Below, in pieces: positions 7,647 to 9,258 of a stretch of 9,258 nt of DNA. Source of the stretch: CAYTQK01 sp964439745 (GTDB taxonomy: Bacteria; Desulfobacterota; Desulfobacteria; Desulfobacterales; Desulfosudaceae); the NCBI GenBank assembly GCA_964439745.1, contig CAYTQK010000126.1:1-9258 (forward strand), written 5' to 3'. Made by a program: the position numbers and the translations under genes. A model generated the notes under the pieces. That model had not been told where the DNA came from and ran no database searches. It worked only from the letters and a program-made list of their open reading frames with translations. Numbering within the stretch: the first letter of the stretch is position 1; each line of letters starts with the position of its first letter.

Positions 7647-8282
7647 ATGGGTGATGAACAAAGAGGCCTGGAACAGGAAGAGTCCGGCCTGGAGCTGGAA
7701 AACGAAGACCTGGAGGCGCCTGACATGGAGATTGATCCGGCTGATCTCGAGGTGATGGATGATGATCCGGCCGAGGCCTCGGCCTCCGTCGGGTTTCCCA
7801 CCCGGTCGTTTGCCGCCGGGGAAGTGATTTTCCAGGAGGGGGATGCCGGCGACGAGGCCTACCTGATTCTCAACGGCCAGGTCAAGATCACCCGCAAGTA
7901 CAAGAAAAAGCGCATCCTGGTCAACCAGCTGGGCAAGGACCAGATCTTCGGGGAGATGGCCATCATCACCGGCGATCCGCGGACGGCCACGGCCGAGGCC
8001 GAGGAGCCCACCGAGCTGTTCATCATCACCGAGCAAAGACTCAATGAAAATCTTTCCCAGAACCTGGCCATTGTCAAGAATCTCATCGATCAGCTCATTC
8101 AGCGGTTAAAGCATGTCATGAAGCAGCAGTCCACCGCCTTGAGCAAGATCGAGCAGTTACTGGCCCGGGACAAGAAGGTCAGGGCCCTCCAGGCCCGGGC
8201 CGAAAAGTATGCCGGGTCGGCCGCATCCGAAGACATGGATGCGGCGCTGGCCGACCTGCTGCAGAAGATCCGGGAACTCTGA
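7647..8282 (+). CDS. Cyclic-nucleotide-binding-domain protein without a DNA-binding domain
   Basis: This 211-residue protein contains one Crp-type nucleotide-binding domain (about 53-132): RSFAAGEVIFQEGDAGDEAY, LNGQVKI, QLGKDQIFGEMAIITGDPRTATAEAE. The phosphate-binding cassette FGEMA-x7-RTATA (101-116), with Glu103 and Arg112, is intact, so it may bind cAMP, cGMP or a related ligand. Before it lies a 47-residue acidic, low-complexity tail with many Glu/Asp. After it the chain is predicted helical, with heptad-like stretches (about 138-175, LIDQLIQRLKHVMKQ), suggesting dimerisation. There is no helix-turn-helix, so it is not a typical transcription factor; a signalling or scaffold role is more likely. 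AAGGGGG upstream is a plausible ribosome site. It is the last clear core gene before composition changes. Confidence 0.85.
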   Translation: MGDEQRGLEQEESGLELENEDLEAPDMEIDPADLEVMDDDPAEASASVGFPTRSFAAGEVIFQEGDAGDEAYLILNGQVKITRKYKKKRILVNQLGKDQIFGEMAIITGDPRTATAEAEEPTELFIITEQRLNENLSQNLAIVKNLIDQLIQRLKHVMKQQSTALSKIEQLLARDKKVRALQARAEKYAGSAASEDMDAALADLLQKIREL

Positions 8283-8340
8283 TTTTTGGGCCGGGATTGA
8301 TGATGATGTGCAGACCCGGGGAGGGGAGAGGGGGCATTGT

Positions 8341-8361
8341 CCTGACTTCGTTGGCGTCAGG
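8341..8361 (+). terminator. Weak hairpin downstream of the cyclic-nucleotide-binding gene
   Basis: CCTGAC (8341-8346) pairs with GTCAGG (8356-8361) around a 9-base loop and is followed by only three T residues. It could be a poor intrinsic terminator for the operon that ends at 8282. The short stem and T-run make this tentative. Confidence 0.25.
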
Positions 8362-8430
8362 TTTCACATCCATACATTGCATGAATAATCGTCTTCATCC
8401 CAAAAGTCTTGACTTGAATTAAGTATGGTG

Positions 8431-8456
8431 TCCCCGGAATTGTTCCCCGGAATTGT
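8431..8456. repeat. Perfect 13-bp tandem repeat at the core/accessory junction
   Basis: TCCCCGGAATTGT occurs twice back to back (8431-8443 and 8444-8456) with no mismatch. It sits exactly between the ordinary chromosome and the first base of the open toxin frame at 8459. The surrounding words, such as ATGGTGTCCCCGGAATT, resemble dispersed repeats I associate with transposon ends in deltaproteobacterial genomes, but I cannot confirm that here. The duplication itself is seen directly. Confidence 0.75.
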
Positions 8457-8458
8457 GA

Positions 8459-8740
8459 CTTGAAGCTTGGGTAACTGCGGCTGATGACCTTGCAGGAATT
8501 AACACATCTCAAGGTCTTGCTCAGAGATTAACTCTTGTAGATGATGCCGGTAACTTAATCCCAGGCCCACGCGCGGTAGTCGAGTTTGATGTCCCGACCT
8601 CTGGAATCGCTTCACCGGTAAATCGAACAACGCCGGGATTTGTTGGACGTGGGCAAACTGCTGGGGGCGCTCGAGAATTTGTCATCCCAAATACAGAAAT
8701 AAATCAGCTACAAAATGTAACGATAAGGATAGTTAAATAA
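8459..8740 (+). pseudogene. Orphan C-terminal toxin domain of a polymorphic (Rhs/CDI-type) toxin, no start
   Basis: The frame opens just after a stop at 8456-8458 and runs 93 residues to TAA (8738-8740). No usable ATG or GTG lies near its 5' end, so it is the tail of a larger protein cut away from its N-terminal part. The peptide begins EAWVTAADDLAGIN and continues GLAQRLTLVDDAGNLIPGP, AVVEFDVP, SPVNRTTPGFVG, GGAREFVIPN, LQNVTIRIVK. I recognise this style from C-terminal toxin domains of Rhs and contact-dependent inhibition proteins. The VEFDVP and AREFVIPN segments recall ADP-ribosyltransferase-like toxins, but that is a guess. An immunity-like gene begins two bases after the stop, the normal toxin-then-immunity order. 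It could be silent cassette material for recombination or simple debris. Confidence 0.7.
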
Positions 8741-8742
8741 TT

Positions 8743-8937
8743 ATGCAAAATTTAAAGAATGAATATAGGGGAGCAGAAGCAATAGATTTTGCTGAAAAAA
8801 ACCTAAAAAAAGTCAAGTCAAATCCCGACACGTGGGAAACAGAATATGTTTGTGAGGAAACGGGAGATACTTGGTTAATGGATTATCCGAATAGTGAACA
8901 ACATGGTGGGGGAAGTCCGCGGCTACGTAAATTATAA
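8743..8937 (+). CDS. Imm27-like immunity protein
   Basis: This small acidic cytoplasmic protein has 64 residues and no signal or membrane segment. The C-terminal half, WETEYVCEETGDTWLMDYP followed by NSEQHGGGSPRL, matches the pattern I associate with the Imm27 immunity family (Trp, a D/E-T-G turn, Trp, YP, S-E-x-HGGG-x-P-x-L). Full Imm27 proteins usually carry a longer N-terminal part, so this one is short or trimmed. The ATG at 8743 is the only normal start after an in-frame stop at 8734. AAGGAT (8725-8730) is rather far upstream, and coupling to the preceding toxin frame is possible. By position it should neutralise the toxin fragment just upstream. Its base composition is much richer in A+T than the core genes, consistent with transfer. 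Confidence 0.75.
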   Translation: MQNLKNEYRGAEAIDFAEKNLKKVKSNPDTWETEYVCEETGDTWLMDYPNSEQHGGGSPRLRKL

Positions 8938-9258
8938 ATGCCCCAAAGAGTGTAAGACATGGGCCGATGAATCCTGGCCCATTGGATAATGCAACTACTG
9001 CAACCTTTAGAAGTGGCTCATATACTGCTAAGACGACAAGCGAAACCACAACTCTTTACAGGGTTTATGGTGGAAATAATGCAAAAAAGGTTGGTCCATA
9101 TTGGACTCGTACAAAGCCCAGCGGCCCGCTTCAATCTCAACTTGATTCTGCACTTGCGCCTCAATGGGGAAATACGGCACAAAATACAGTCACTATACAT
9201 GTACCTAAAGGTACGACGATTTATGAGGGTGCCGCTGCCTCTCAATCTATCACAATTC
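8931..9258 (+). CDS. Second orphan toxin C-terminal domain (3' end outside the window)
   Basis: The frame is open from 8931, just after an in-frame stop at 8928-8930, to the right edge, overlapping the end of the immunity gene by 7 bases. The first ATG is at 8967, but without a good ribosome site. The peptide reads NPGPLDNATTATFRSGSYTA, then TTLYRVYGGNNAKKVGPYWT, then KPSGPLQSQLDSAL, PQWGNTA, TVTIHVPKGTTIYEGAAA. I recognise this as another C-terminal domain of polymorphic toxins. It is different from the one at 8459-8740. The LYR motif near the start of the domain and the Thr-rich strand would fit an ADP-ribosyltransferase-like fold, an inference only. No pre-toxin or delivery domain precedes it, so it is an orphan module or pseudogene. 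Whether its 3' end and an immunity gene are intact cannot be seen. Confidence 0.68.
   Translation, partial: MINAPKSVRHGPMNPGPLDNATTATFRSGSYTAKTTSETTTLYRVYGGNNAKKVGPYWTRTKPSGPLQSQLDSALAPQWGNTAQNTVTIHVPKGTTIYEGAAASQSITI

Noticed and set aside
8409..8430. Promoter starting with TTGACT before the toxin fragment
   Set aside because: The only -10-like word (TATGGT) is about 9 bases away, far too close for a sigma-70 promoter.
8425..8463. Mini-ORF MVSPELFPGIVT across the 13-bp tandem repeat
   Set aside because: It is only the translation of the repeat unit and is out of frame with the toxin fragment.
9018..9245. Minus-strand open frame of 75 codons at the right end
   Set aside because: The plus-strand frame over the same bases gives a recognisable toxin-domain peptide; the minus-strand product has no such pattern.

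Overview
The window is a stretch of GC-rich bacterial chromosome that changes character near its right end. Positions 1 to about 8.28 kb are dense plus-strand core genes. From about 8.43 kb to the end the DNA is much richer in A+T. By hand count, 13 of 60 bases are G/C at 8701-8760, against 44 of 60 at 2221-2280. The gene set (lipid A Kdo transferase, outer-membrane proteins, an LpoA-like lipoprotein, an HD-domain protein followed by thiE/thiL and miaA) indicates a Gram-negative diderm. The protein style fits Desulfobacterota (former Deltaproteobacteria), possibly Desulfobacterales. That placement comes from remembered resemblance and not from a search.

Left part (1-2914): the 3' end of an HD-domain phosphohydrolase gene, then one long ORF that fuses thiamine-phosphate synthase (ThiE) to thiamine-monophosphate kinase (ThiL), then miaA, which overlaps it by ATGA. 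The three genes look co-transcribed. The fusion joins the last two steps of thiamine diphosphate synthesis in one polypeptide.

Middle part (2915-8282): an envelope-related group. It holds a large lipoprotein with TPR-like repeats and an LpoA-type periplasmic-binding domain carrying an unusual acidic insertion. It also holds waaA (Kdo transfer to lipid A precursor), a DUF481 outer-membrane protein, and a stand-alone cyclic-nucleotide-binding-domain protein with acidic N-terminal and helical C-terminal extensions but no DNA-binding domain. A perfect 9-bp hairpin lies in the leader of the lipoprotein gene.

Right part (8283-9258): after a weak hairpin and a perfect 13-bp tandem repeat, the sequence enters what looks like a graveyard or reservoir of polymorphic-toxin cassettes. 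In order these are a start-less C-terminal toxin fragment, an Imm27-like immunity gene two bases after it, and the beginning of a second, different toxin C-terminal domain that runs off the window. No delivery domain (Rhs, CdiA/filamentous haemagglutinin or similar) is visible. The layout is that of orphan toxin-immunity modules, as found downstream of Rhs or CDI genes. This is the most interesting part of the window, and most of it would be missed by annotation that requires a start codon.
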